Below the pieces are notes generated by a model. It saw nothing but the letters and a program-made list of their open reading frames with translations, ran no database searches and was not told where the DNA came from. A program made the position numbers and the translations under genes. Below, in pieces: positions 1 through 6,253 of a stretch of 9,439 nucleotides of DNA. Numbering within the stretch: the stretch's first letter is position 1; each line of letters opens with the position of its first letter. Origin of the DNA: Bacillota bacterium (GTDB taxonomy: Bacteria; Bacillota_A; Clostridia; Clostridiales; Clostridiaceae); the NCBI GenBank assembly GCA_021780795.1, contig JAJXYA010000086.1:1-9439 (forward strand), in the 5' to 3' direction.

Positions 1-33
1 ATAAAAAATTAGAGCCTGTAATGGACCCTGAAA

Positions 34-519
34 ATGACTGTAACTTATCCGAGTAATGTAGTATTTAATGAGTTCAAAAATTCACGATACACATCATATT
101 ATGATGTATTTGCATTAAATTTAAATGACCCAGCAACAGCTGAATTCTTAGCAAGATACACTGTATTAATGACCACAAAGACATGTCTAAATCAAGACTT
201 AGTTCTTTTAACAGAGAATAAACAAGTGGGGTTTTCTCTATATTTTAATGCTTCTGGATATGGAGGAGACGAGTTTTCCTTGTGTGGTAAGGGAACGTTA
301 GCAAAACGAAAAGAAGCTAGAAAAGTATTACTTCATGGGTTGGGTTCAGCAATTGAATATGACAATAACAATAAAACAATAGAAGATGTTAGACGAGATA
401 CATTGTATGCATTCTCTGAATACATTGCAGCTAATTCATGTTCAACACTGTCATTACAAAATTATGTAACACCGCTCACAACATACATTAACACATGGCT
501 TGTAAAAATGCTTGGGTAA
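34..519 (+). CDS. Hypothetical protein, 161 residues
   Basis: I do not recognise this protein. It is a soluble-looking, mixed-composition chain with no signal peptide or membrane segment and no motif I can assign. It contains a Gly-rich stretch (ASGYGGDEF, about residues 73-81), a basic patch (AKRKEARK, about 90-97), and a C-terminal half rich in Thr, Ser and Tyr. The ATG at 34 is the only plausible in-frame start before residue 46, because an in-frame stop lies at 19-21, but no convincing ribosome binding site precedes it. It is first in a same-strand array and is followed after 37 bases by the Gp88-like gene. Coding status rests on uninterrupted length and on the context of packed phage genes. 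Confidence 0.75.
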   Translation: MTVTYPSNVVFNEFKNSRYTSYYDVFALNLNDPATAEFLARYTVLMTTKTCLNQDLVLLTENKQVGFSLYFNASGYGGDEFSLCGKGTLAKRKEARKVLLHGLGSAIEYDNNNKTIEDVRRDTLYAFSEYIAANSCSTLSLQNYVTPLTTYINTWLVKMLG

Positions 520-520
520 T

Positions 521-556
521 ATGTTATTAATAAATAACATAAGATTTATAACATAA
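521..556 (+). promoter_or_regulatory. Palindrome and ATAACAT repeats before Gp88-like gene
   Basis: Almost the whole gap before the Gp88-like gene is repeat structure. ATGTTATT (521-528) and AATAACAT (533-540) form a perfect 8-base inverted repeat with a 4-base AATA centre. The 9-mer ATAACATAA then occurs at 534-542 and again at 548-556, with a period of 14, the second copy abutting the ATG at 557. ATAACAT is therefore present once inverted and twice direct within 36 bases. There is no T-run typical of an intrinsic terminator and no Shine-Dalgarno sequence. An operator or a translational control site is possible; the function is inferred, and AT-rich DNA makes chance repeats more likely. Confidence 0.4.
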
Positions 557-1210
557 ATGGCTAAAATAACTATTTCAAAACAGAACACAAAGTTAGGAAA
601 AATTCCTAGCTTTTCATTACCTACAATATCCACATGTCCAGGAGCTACCTCATGGTGTTCAAAAGCCTGTTATGCTGCAAAAGTAGAACGTATTTATAAG
701 AATGCAAAAAAGTCTTATGAAGAAAACTATAAAGCAACTGAGGAAGCATCATTTGTTGACCAAATGGATATTGTTATTAAAAAGCTTTTAGCTAAAAATA
801 TTTTAACAATGAGATTGCATGTTTCAGGAGACATATTTTCAATAAAATATGTTTATGACTTAATAAAAATTGCAAAAAATAATCCTACAATGAAATTTTA
901 TTCTTACACGAGAAGTTGGAGACTTTCTAATTTTCTTCCACATTTAGAGATATTAAGAAGTCAACCCAATGTAGAACTATTTGCATCATTAGATGATGAA
1001 ATATTAGCACTAAAAATACTGCCTCCAAATACTTGGAGGGTATCATATGTTGGTTTGCATGATATAAATATGTTCTCTTCTTTAGTATCAAGACAAACAA
1101 TTATATGCCCAAACCAGGTTCATAAAAAGATGCTATGTGATACCTGTAAATTTTGTTTTAATGACAAGCTAAAGACAACTACAAGATCAGTGTATTTCAT
1201 ACAGCACTAA
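557..1210 (+). CDS. Gp88-family Cys-rich phage protein
   Basis: This matches the phage Gp88 protein family as I know it (Pfam Gp88, named from a mycobacteriophage gene), whose biochemical role is not established to my knowledge. Visible hallmarks are an N-terminal PTISTCPGATSWCSKACYA block with C27-x6-C34-x3-C38, then RLHVSGDIFS (86-95), KFYSYTRSWR (113-122), and a C-terminal cluster C184, C194, C197 and C200 (ICPNQ, then LCDTCKFC). Seven Cys in two clusters suggest bound zinc or an iron-sulphur centre; this is inference. The length of 217 residues suits a complete protein. The start is well placed because the family motif begins about 20 residues in, yet no ribosome binding site is visible; the upstream gap holds a palindrome and repeats instead. 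It lies 37 bases after an unknown gene and 37 bases before another. Confidence 0.85.
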   Translation: MAKITISKQNTKLGKIPSFSLPTISTCPGATSWCSKACYAAKVERIYKNAKKSYEENYKATEEASFVDQMDIVIKKLLAKNILTMRLHVSGDIFSIKYVYDLIKIAKNNPTMKFYSYTRSWRLSNFLPHLEILRSQPNVELFASLDDEILALKILPPNTWRVSYVGLHDINMFSSLVSRQTIICPNQVHKKMLCDTCKFCFNDKLKTTTRSVYFIQH

Positions 1211-1247
1211 TATAAAATATTAAATATAACATTACTAGGAGAAGCTT

Positions 1248-1514
1248 ATGCAAATTCCAACAATATCTGGAGAGACAAAAATAAATACAATGCTAACAGC
1301 CGCTATGGAGGTTACTGTTAGAAAACTTATTGCTGAGGGAAAATTAAGTGAGGAAGTTGGCAATGATTTTATTAGCAGTAATGTTTGCCTTTATGCTGAT
1401 GATGACATCCCTATGTGGGTTAAGATTAAACAATACTTACACATAGAACCTAAATCAGGATACTGGACACCAGTAATTTTATCTGCTACTAGGCCACCAG
1501 ATAATAAGAATTAA
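1248..1514 (+). CDS. Hypothetical protein, 88 residues
   Basis: I do not recognise this small soluble protein. A good ribosome binding site (AGGAG at 1237-1241, 6 bases before the ATG) supports both the start and its being expressed. The N-terminal half should be helical (about residues 12-42), followed by an acidic turn (ADDDIP, about 50-55) and a Trp-containing, Pro-rich C-terminus. There is no signal peptide or membrane segment. It sits between the Gp88-like gene and the holin-like gene, with gaps of 37 and 38 bases. Its position before possible lysis genes does not by itself assign a function. Confidence 0.75.
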   Translation: MQIPTISGETKINTMLTAAMEVTVRKLIAEGKLSEEVGNDFISSNVCLYADDDIPMWVKIKQYLHIEPKSGYWTPVILSATRPPDNKN

Positions 1515-1539
1515 ATATAGAATATTACTACTACATACA

Positions 1540-1552
1540 AGGTATTATACCT
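1540..1552 (+). promoter_or_regulatory. Perfect dyad over ribosome binding site of holin-like gene
   Basis: The 13 bases just before the ATG at 1553 are a perfect dyad, AGGTAT-T-ATACCT. As RNA this can fold into a 5-base-pair hairpin (AGGTA/TACCT, loop TTA) that would pair the only Shine-Dalgarno-like bases (AAGG, 1539-1542) and abut the start codon. A hairpin hiding the site would lower translation of the downstream membrane protein. The stem is short, so regulation is inference. Confidence 0.35.
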
Positions 1553-1897
1553 ATGTCTTACGCCGATACAACTAAAAATGTCATCTCATTTTTACTATCC
1601 AAGATACCTTCACCTATTACGTATTTAAAGAGTGTAATTAGAGAAGATACTCAAGATAGAGTTTCTGCTTTCCTGGCTGTTTTAGCTGGCATAGCTTTGG
1701 TTATTGGATTTTTAGTAATACTTACATTTATTACCTTTTTAAAAAGGCCTCTAGGTTCAGAGTTAATAACAATATCTGGTGCTTTAGTAGTATTGGCAAC
1801 ATTTTCCAAGGTTGACAGAAATGACTCAACTGTATTAACTGTTACAGATAAGCCAAAAATTAATAATGATGATACTAAAAAAGATGATACAAACTAA
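1553..1897 (+). CDS. Small two-segment membrane protein, holin-like
   Basis: This 114-residue protein has two hydrophobic segments: about residues 39-63 (from AFLAVLAGIALV through LTFITFL) and a shorter one at about 70-85 (ELITISGALVVLATF). They are separated by a short KRPLG turn and followed by a charged, Lys/Asp-rich tail (86-114). An amphipathic N-terminal helix (about 9-29) precedes them. This size, layout and charged tail are typical of phage holins, which make inner-membrane lesions to start lysis, but the holin call rests on topology alone. The stop overlaps the next start (TAATG), so it is translationally coupled to a coiled-coil membrane protein that could be its lysis partner. No endolysin is visible in the window. 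It could instead be another small phage membrane protein. Confidence 0.6.
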   Translation: MSYADTTKNVISFLLSKIPSPITYLKSVIREDTQDRVSAFLAVLAGIALVIGFLVILTFITFLKRPLGSELITISGALVVLATFSKVDRNDSTVLTVTDKPKINNDDTKKDDTN

Positions 1898-2631
1898 TGT
1901 TTAATTTATCAAGTATATTTTCAGAAATAAAAATATCACTTAAACCATACATATATGCCTGTATATTTATTTTAATTTCCTTACTTGGACTTAAGGGCTG
2001 GGAATATTACAAGAATAAATTACAGGTAGCTCATGATCAGCTAACAGTTTTAAACAACGAGTATAACAAGAAAATTAATGACATAACAACACAGTATAAT
2101 GCGATAAAACAAGAAAAGACCCAGGTTGAGTCTAAGAATGCTTCTCTACAAAAAGATGCTGATTATTGGAAAAAACGTGCTGCAGATATACCAATGCCAC
2201 CACCTACACCAAATCCGCCAGCAGATAACAAAGTAATAGTAGAGGATTTATCTAAGGCTGGTGTTGTATTTGTACAAGTTCCAGCATCTCCAACAAACTA
2301 TATAACTGGTGAAGTGTCTTTACCAAAAATTTGGACTTGGAATAAGGATGCATTAAGAGTTCCTGGGCTTGAGCTAAAACTTACAACTACACAAACAGCT
2401 CTAAATAAGTCAGGTGAGCTAGTAACAAATCTAAATAAAACAATAGACCTTAGCAATAAAGTAATAATTGCTGGTGATCAACGTGAACAACAGCGTATTC
2501 AACAGGTAGATTTACTAAATAAGCAGGTTAAAATAACCACAGATCAAGTTAAAGCAGAGAAAGTAAATGGGTGGTTGAAAGCTGGTATAGCTTTAGCTGT
2601 TGGTTATCTAGGTGGAAGAGCTGTTAAATAG
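1897..2631 (+). CDS. Membrane-anchored coiled-coil protein, possibly spanin-like
   Basis: The 244 residues show, in order: an N-terminal membrane segment (about 17-32); a long Lys/Gln/Asn-rich predicted coiled coil (about 36-95); a Pro-rich linker (IPMPPPTPNPP, 98-108); a small domain containing VFVQVPASP and KIWTWNKDALRVPGLE; a second helical Gln/Lys-rich stretch; and a short Gly-rich hydrophobic C-terminal end (about 226-243, AGIALAVGYLGG). An N-terminal anchor followed by a periplasmic coiled coil and a Pro-rich part resembles i-spanins such as Rz, which help disrupt the outer membrane at lysis. The C-terminal hydrophobic end is not typical of those, and I see no lipobox. It starts inside the stop of the holin-like gene (TAATG), which favours a joint role. 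Other envelope or virion roles remain possible. It ends in TAG. Confidence 0.65.
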   Translation: MFNLSSIFSEIKISLKPYIYACIFILISLLGLKGWEYYKNKLQVAHDQLTVLNNEYNKKINDITTQYNAIKQEKTQVESKNASLQKDADYWKKRAADIPMPPPTPNPPADNKVIVEDLSKAGVVFVQVPASPTNYITGEVSLPKIWTWNKDALRVPGLELKLTTTQTALNKSGELVTNLNKTIDLSNKVIIAGDQREQQRIQQVDLLNKQVKITTDQVKAEKVNGWLKAGIALAVGYLGGRAVK

Positions 2632-2653
2632 CAATACATTAACAAGTTATATG

Positions 2654-2660
2654 AGAAGGA
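2654..2660 (+). promoter_or_regulatory. Ribosome binding site fixing the polymerase start
   Basis: AGAAGGA lies 4 bases before the ATG at 2665. It supports a genuine start here, just before polymerase motif A, rather than readthrough of the in-frame TAG at 2629-2631 that ends the preceding gene. Confidence 0.65.
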
Positions 2661-2664
2661 TTTC

Positions 2665-3981
2665 ATGTCTGAACTAGTAGAGACAGAAATTAATAATAAG
2701 TTAAAACTTGTAAGTTTTGGATCTCTGACTAAGCTTGGAGTTAAATGGGAAAAGCTGATTAAGGCTAATCCAGCTCTACAACTAAAGTATGACAAATACA
2801 TTAAGGCTAGAAAAGATTGGATTATGGTGAATATTGACTTCTCACAAATTGAAGTCTATATGTTGGCATCATTAAGTAAAGATCCAAATCTTATTGCGGT
2901 TGTAAACTCTGGTGAAGATGTTCATAGCAAAAACGCATCAACAGTCTATAAAATTGATTACAAGGATATCAAAGCAAAACTTGCTAGTGCTGAAGCTTCT
3001 GATGATAAAGACAAAATAAATTATTATAAAATGCTATGGGATGATTTTTATTCTAAACGTAAATCAATTAAAAGTTTAACTTTCTCTATCTTATATGGTG
3101 CAGGTTCTAGTAAAGTAGCATCAGATTTAAGAATTACTATACCAGAGGCAGAAAAACTGATTAATGATTTTTACACAGCATATCCAAAGGCAAAGGAATG
3201 GCAAGATTACACATTTCTAAATGCCATTAAAAATGGATATATAGAAACCCCATTAGGACGTAAACGAGAAACTCCACTAATTAAAGGTAGATTAGATGCA
3301 TACAAAGCATTAGTAAAAAATGATAGAAGTGCAAGTTTGTCATTAAAGCGATCTAAAGAATACTGGAAACTGCGTGACGAACAGAAGCAGTGTAAAAATT
3401 CTTTAATTCAAAGCACAGCTACAGATTATGCCAGTTTAGCTGCAATTAAAGTACATAGAATGTTTAAAAAAAGTAAATTACAAGCTAAACTATATTTTTG
3501 GGTTCATGATAGCATTGTATTTCATTGTCACATAGATGATGCAATTTTAGCAATTAAGCGTGTTTGTGACATAATGGAAGGTCCAACTATTAAGTATAAA
3601 GGTGACCCAGTTAACTATCGTGTAGAGGCTGAAGTAGGATACACTTATGAATATATGCAAAAAATAGAACGGGATCTTATTATTAACAATGCTCTAACAA
3701 AGGATATTATTTTAGAAAAACTTAATAAGTCATTAGATGATGATGTCAATAAAGCCTTTAAACTAATCATTAAGTCTACTAGCACAGAAATGGGAAATAT
3801 TAAAGACTATATTGCTGTGATGAAAGAGACCAAATCAGATTATTTTAATGAGCTTGTTGAGAAACTTGGCTTAGGGGTTAATACTCCTGATGAATATATG
3901 TCATTGCTAAATAATGTCACATTAACAGAATATCTTGAAAGTTCTGATACATTGTCATCTATTGATGAGGATACAGACTAA
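2665..3981 (+). CDS. Family A DNA polymerase, palm/fingers portion only
   Basis: This carries the nucleotidyl-transfer core of Pol I-type polymerases. Motif A is DFSQIEVYMLA (D58, E63). Motif B is R132-x3-K136-x3-F140-x3-Y144-G145, the exact spacing of E. coli R754, K758, F762, Y766 and G767. The downstream N-x3-Q/TD element is N245, Q249 and D254. Motif C is VHDS (H281-D282-S283). The usual VHDE glutamate is replaced by Ser. Only 57 residues precede motif A, so the exonuclease domains, most of the thumb and the usual TGR...NLQNIP template-binding block are absent. Compared with E. coli there are about 25 extra residues between motifs A and B, about 22 between B and C, and roughly 110 extra after the polymerase homology, ending in an acidic tail. 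It is probably one half of a split polymerase. The stop overlaps the next start (TAATG). Confidence 0.9.
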   Translation: MSELVETEINNKLKLVSFGSLTKLGVKWEKLIKANPALQLKYDKYIKARKDWIMVNIDFSQIEVYMLASLSKDPNLIAVVNSGEDVHSKNASTVYKIDYKDIKAKLASAEASDDKDKINYYKMLWDDFYSKRKSIKSLTFSILYGAGSSKVASDLRITIPEAEKLINDFYTAYPKAKEWQDYTFLNAIKNGYIETPLGRKRETPLIKGRLDAYKALVKNDRSASLSLKRSKEYWKLRDEQKQCKNSLIQSTATDYASLAAIKVHRMFKKSKLQAKLYFWVHDSIVFHCHIDDAILAIKRVCDIMEGPTIKYKGDPVNYRVEAEVGYTYEYMQKIERDLIINNALTKDIILEKLNKSLDDDVNKAFKLIIKSTSTEMGNIKDYIAVMKETKSDYFNELVEKLGLGVNTPDEYMSLLNNVTLTEYLESSDTLSSIDEDTD

Positions 3982-4295
3982 TGGCATCTGATAAATATAG
4001 TATATTAGATAACTTGAATACAAAACTTGGGGTTGACGATGAAGACCTAACAAGACTAGTTGATATTGTTATCGAAGAAGAAAAACAAATAGCCTCTTAT
4101 AAAGATGTAGTTTGTGATACTGTGAATGCTTATCACAATGAAAAAAAAGAACTGATAACATTAATTGAAGAGTTAGTTACTGTATTATCCGCTGCTATGG
4201 ATAGGCCAGAAAATCAAACCAAGAAGCAGGAAGAACTATTAAAAGATACATGTTCTAATTTATTAATTAAAGCATTTTCAATTTTAAACCATTAA
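3981..4295 (+). CDS. Hypothetical helical protein coupled to polymerase
   Basis: This 104-residue, acidic, predicted mostly helical protein belongs to no family I recognise. It is rich in Glu, Lys, Asp and Leu with likely coiled-coil stretches (about residues 20-75) and has no membrane segment. Its ATG shares bases with the polymerase stop (TAATG), so it is probably made by translational coupling and in proportion to the polymerase. That arrangement makes a replication accessory role reasonable, but no motif supports it. Confidence 0.7.
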   Translation: MASDKYSILDNLNTKLGVDDEDLTRLVDIVIEEEKQIASYKDVVCDTVNAYHNEKKELITLIEELVTVLSAAMDRPENQTKKQEELLKDTCSNLLIKAFSILNH

Positions 4296-4304
4296 AGCTA
4301 TAAT
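4275..4304 (+). promoter_or_regulatory. Possible sigma-70-type promoter
   Basis: A perfect TATAAT (4299-4304) lies 18 bases after a poor -35 match, TTTTCA (4275-4280), overlapping the end of the preceding gene. Transcription would begin around 4311, just ahead of AAGGA (4320-4324) and the ATG at 4333, giving a short leader before the small gene and the sigma factor. TATAAT is common by chance in DNA this AT-rich. Confidence 0.25.
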
Positions 4305-4332
4305 TAATAAACTAGCAACAAGGATATTAGCT

Positions 4333-4518
4333 ATGTTAAATAATAAAACTACTACTGTGTTTACAAATAAGGTTGCTACTGCTTATGAAAAACACAATGC
4401 TGTTGGTGTAAATTCCGCTTGGCAAACAAGCAATATTGTTCCAAGTCACTATCTACAGGAAAGTGCTAACTATGAAGAAAGTCCATATTTTGAATATAAT
4501 GTAAAAATTACATATTAA
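4333..4518 (+). CDS. Hypothetical protein, 61 residues
   Basis: I do not recognise this protein. It is a short soluble chain rich in Asn, Thr, Tyr and Ser, with no membrane segment, Cys cluster or other motif. The start is supported by AAGGA (4320-4324), 8 bases upstream. It lies between the polymerase pair and the sigma factor, with gaps of 37 and 44 bases, in keeping with the spacing of the surrounding genes. The small size leaves some doubt, but the ribosome binding site and clean fit in the array favour a real gene. Confidence 0.65.
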   Translation: MLNNKTTTVFTNKVATAYEKHNAVGVNSAWQTSNIVPSHYLQESANYEESPYFEYNVKITY

Positions 4519-4562
4519 TTTAATGTAATTTAACGTTTAATATTATTCTATTTGGAGAGTTA

Positions 4563-5333
4563 ATGGCTACATTAAAGCCTTACGATATTAGTACAGAAGA
4601 AAAACGAGAAGAATTTCTTGTTAGTTATATGCCATATGTAGAGTCAATAGCTAAATCAGTAGTAAGGAAATTCCACTGTTCTCAGGATATTGGAGATTTA
4701 ATCTCATGTGGGTACAATGGATTACTAGAAGCCTCAAACAATTTCGACCCAACAAAAAATGTAACTTTTCAGTATTATTCGTATCTTAGAATTTATGGTA
4801 ATATGGTAGATTATCTACGTAAATTATATGCAGGTACAAATACCACTGTTGCACTTAAAAAGAAAATTAATGAGCTAAATGACATAAATAAAAGTATGCA
4901 TAATGGCGAAGATATTACAACAGAAGATTTAGCTGATGCACTAAATATGCCAGTTAACAAGTTACAAAAGCTTCAAAATAAAATTAATAACACTACATAT
5001 GTTATGACATTTTCAGAAATGGCTAATACACAGCCAGATGAAAACCATAACAATATAGCTAATACTTTTGCAGATACCTCAAAAGCTCTATCTGAAGATG
5101 ATGTAATTTTAGTAGAGCAACTGTGGGGACGTATGGAAAAAGCTTTTTCAGATAAAGAGCTTGGTATAATGAAGAGTATTTATTTAGAGGATAAGACATA
5201 CCCAGAAATTTCAGATACATTAAACATTTCTGCTAAAAGGATTTCTCAGATTCATCTTAAGTGCTTAAAGCGACTACATAAAATAGTGAGTCCACCTAAA
5301 CCAACTAGGAACACACAACTTTGTGCTAGCTAA
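4563..5333 (+). CDS. Sigma-28 (FliA/WhiG)-type RNA polymerase sigma factor
   Basis: This 256-residue protein has the layout of sigma-70 group 3 factors. Region 2 is about residues 20-90 (VSYMPYVESIAKSVVRKF, DLISCGYNGLLEA, NFDPTKNVTFQYYSYLRIYGNMVDYLRK). This pattern closely follows FliA-type region 2, with the FDP turn and the R-I-x-G-x-M-x-D-x-x-R signature. Region 3 is a smaller helical part at about 100-140 (EDITTEDLADALNMPVNKL). Region 4 is about 191-242, with a helix-turn-helix (YPEISDTLNISAKRISQIHLKCLKRL). There is no region 1.1. The product should bind host core RNA polymerase and redirect it to phage promoters, probably for a later gene class; the targets are unknown. GGAG (4554-4557) precedes the ATG by 5 bases. 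The length is close to that of FliA, so the gene appears complete. Confidence 0.92.
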   Translation: MATLKPYDISTEEKREEFLVSYMPYVESIAKSVVRKFHCSQDIGDLISCGYNGLLEASNNFDPTKNVTFQYYSYLRIYGNMVDYLRKLYAGTNTTVALKKKINELNDINKSMHNGEDITTEDLADALNMPVNKLQKLQNKINNTTYVMTFSEMANTQPDENHNNIANTFADTSKALSEDDVILVEQLWGRMEKAFSDKELGIMKSIYLEDKTYPEISDTLNISAKRISQIHLKCLKRLHKIVSPPKPTRNTQLCAS

Positions 5334-5354
5334 TACAAACTTTATGCCTTTGTA
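5334..5354 (+). other. Stem-loop in leader of the endonuclease gene
   Basis: TACAAA (5334-5339) and TTTGTA (5349-5354) can pair around a 9-base loop directly after the sigma-factor stop. No Shine-Dalgarno sequence is visible in the rest of the 41-base gap before the endonuclease ATG. The stem is AT-rich and has no T-run, so it is not a convincing terminator. It may be chance, or may limit expression of the endonuclease. Confidence 0.25.
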
Positions 5355-5374
5355 AATAGTTCAAAATTAAACAT

Positions 5375-6253
5375 ATGAGTAAAAAACTTGATATATCAGT
5401 TCTTCAACAAGCTGCTAAAAAGAATGGCGGCCTTTTACTATCTCAAACATATGAAAATAGTAAAACAAAGTATTTTTGGAAATGTAACAAAGGCCATGAA
5501 TGGCAAGCAATAGCATATCCTATTATAAACGGAATAGCTTGGTGTGCCCAATGTTCTGGTATAGCAGCTTACAATGAAAATCAAGTTAAATCTCTTGGAC
5601 TTCAAAAAGGATTTGAACTAATTCCAGAGCTTGCGAAATATAAAAATAATAAAACAAAGCTATGGTGGTTATGCAAAAATAACCACAAGTTTACCTCTCG
5701 TTTAAATGATATTGTTTCTGGATATGGCTGCCCAGAATGTAGTAGAGTTAAAGTTCCTGATATATCTAAACTACAAGCACATGCTGAATCTCTGGGTGGC
5801 AAACTAATATCCACAAAATATATTAATTGTGATACTAAATATGAGTGGTCTTGCAGTAAGAATCACACATGGACTGCTACATGGCATATGATATCGGGAG
5901 GTAATTGGTGTCCGTATTGTAAAAAATGTAAAACAGAATTCGAATGTAAACAAATAATAGAACAATTAACAGGTAAACAATTTAATAAGTGCCGTATTAT
6001 ACCTTTTAATAATAGTAAATTAGAACTAGATGGCTATAATGAAGAGCTAAAAATAGCATTTGAATATAATGGTATTCAACATTATACCTTGTGTAATTGG
6101 CTTCATAAAACTAAAAAAGAGTTTGAATATCAAAAAGAAAAAGACACGTTTAAGAAGATATGGTGTAAAGAAAATAACATTAAATTAATATCAATACCAT
6201 ATATTGAACGTTCTAATTTGAGACAATACATAGAAAAGGAATTAAAGCAATGA
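5375..6253 (+). CDS. Zinc-ribbon homing-type endonuclease (EDxHD/PD-(D/E)xK-like)
   Basis: The N-terminal two thirds is three tandem zinc ribbons of about 60 residues: C37-x3-H41...C57-x2-C60, C100-x3-H104...C119-x2-C122, and C160-x3-H164...C179-x2-C182. Each follows the pattern tk..W.C..gH.w..g..WCp.C seen in the DUF4379-type zinc-ribbon family. The C-terminal part (about 187-276) has the Vsr/EDxHD-like nuclease pattern: E188 or E190 (TEFECKQII), D219 (LELDGYN), E230 and H236 (FEYNGIQHY), then KEKD (D257) and a closing IKLISIPY strand. The likely role is a free-standing homing endonuclease that cuts DNA of related phages lacking it, the ribbons recognising DNA. It sits between sigma-factor and ligase genes, has no visible ribosome binding site, and its TGA overlaps the ligase ATG. 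The exact catalytic set is inferred. Confidence 0.82.
   Translation: MSKKLDISVLQQAAKKNGGLLLSQTYENSKTKYFWKCNKGHEWQAIAYPIINGIAWCAQCSGIAAYNENQVKSLGLQKGFELIPELAKYKNNKTKLWWLCKNNHKFTSRLNDIVSGYGCPECSRVKVPDISKLQAHAESLGGKLISTKYINCDTKYEWSCSKNHTWTATWHMISGGNWCPYCKKCKTEFECKQIIEQLTGKQFNKCRIIPFNNSKLELDGYNEELKIAFEYNGIQHYTLCNWLHKTKKEFEYQKEKDTFKKIWCKENNIKLISIPYIERSNLRQYIEKELKQ

Noticed and set aside
1..56. A frame open from the left edge to TAA at 54-56 might be the end of an upstream gene overlapping the first gene by 23 bases.
   Set aside because: Other stops in the other two frames (2-4 and 10-12) could equally end the upstream gene, and 18 codons are not enough to choose.
2629..2664. The coiled-coil gene and the polymerase gene are in the same frame, separated only by TAG (2629-2631), which could suggest stop readthrough into a fusion.
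   Set aside because: The polymerase has a good ribosome binding site (AGAAGGA, 2654-2660), TAG ends other genes here normally, and a membrane coiled-coil/polymerase fusion makes no functional sense.
2604..2801. Minus-strand open frame opposite the polymerase start.
   Set aside because: It lies wholly antisense to well-supported plus-strand genes, has no ribosome binding site I can see and no recognisable motif.
4296..4332. AGCTA (4296-4300) and TAGCT (4328-4332) as a hairpin enclosing the ribosome binding site of the 61-residue gene.
   Set aside because: Five base pairs with a 27-base loop are weak and expected by chance in this sequence.
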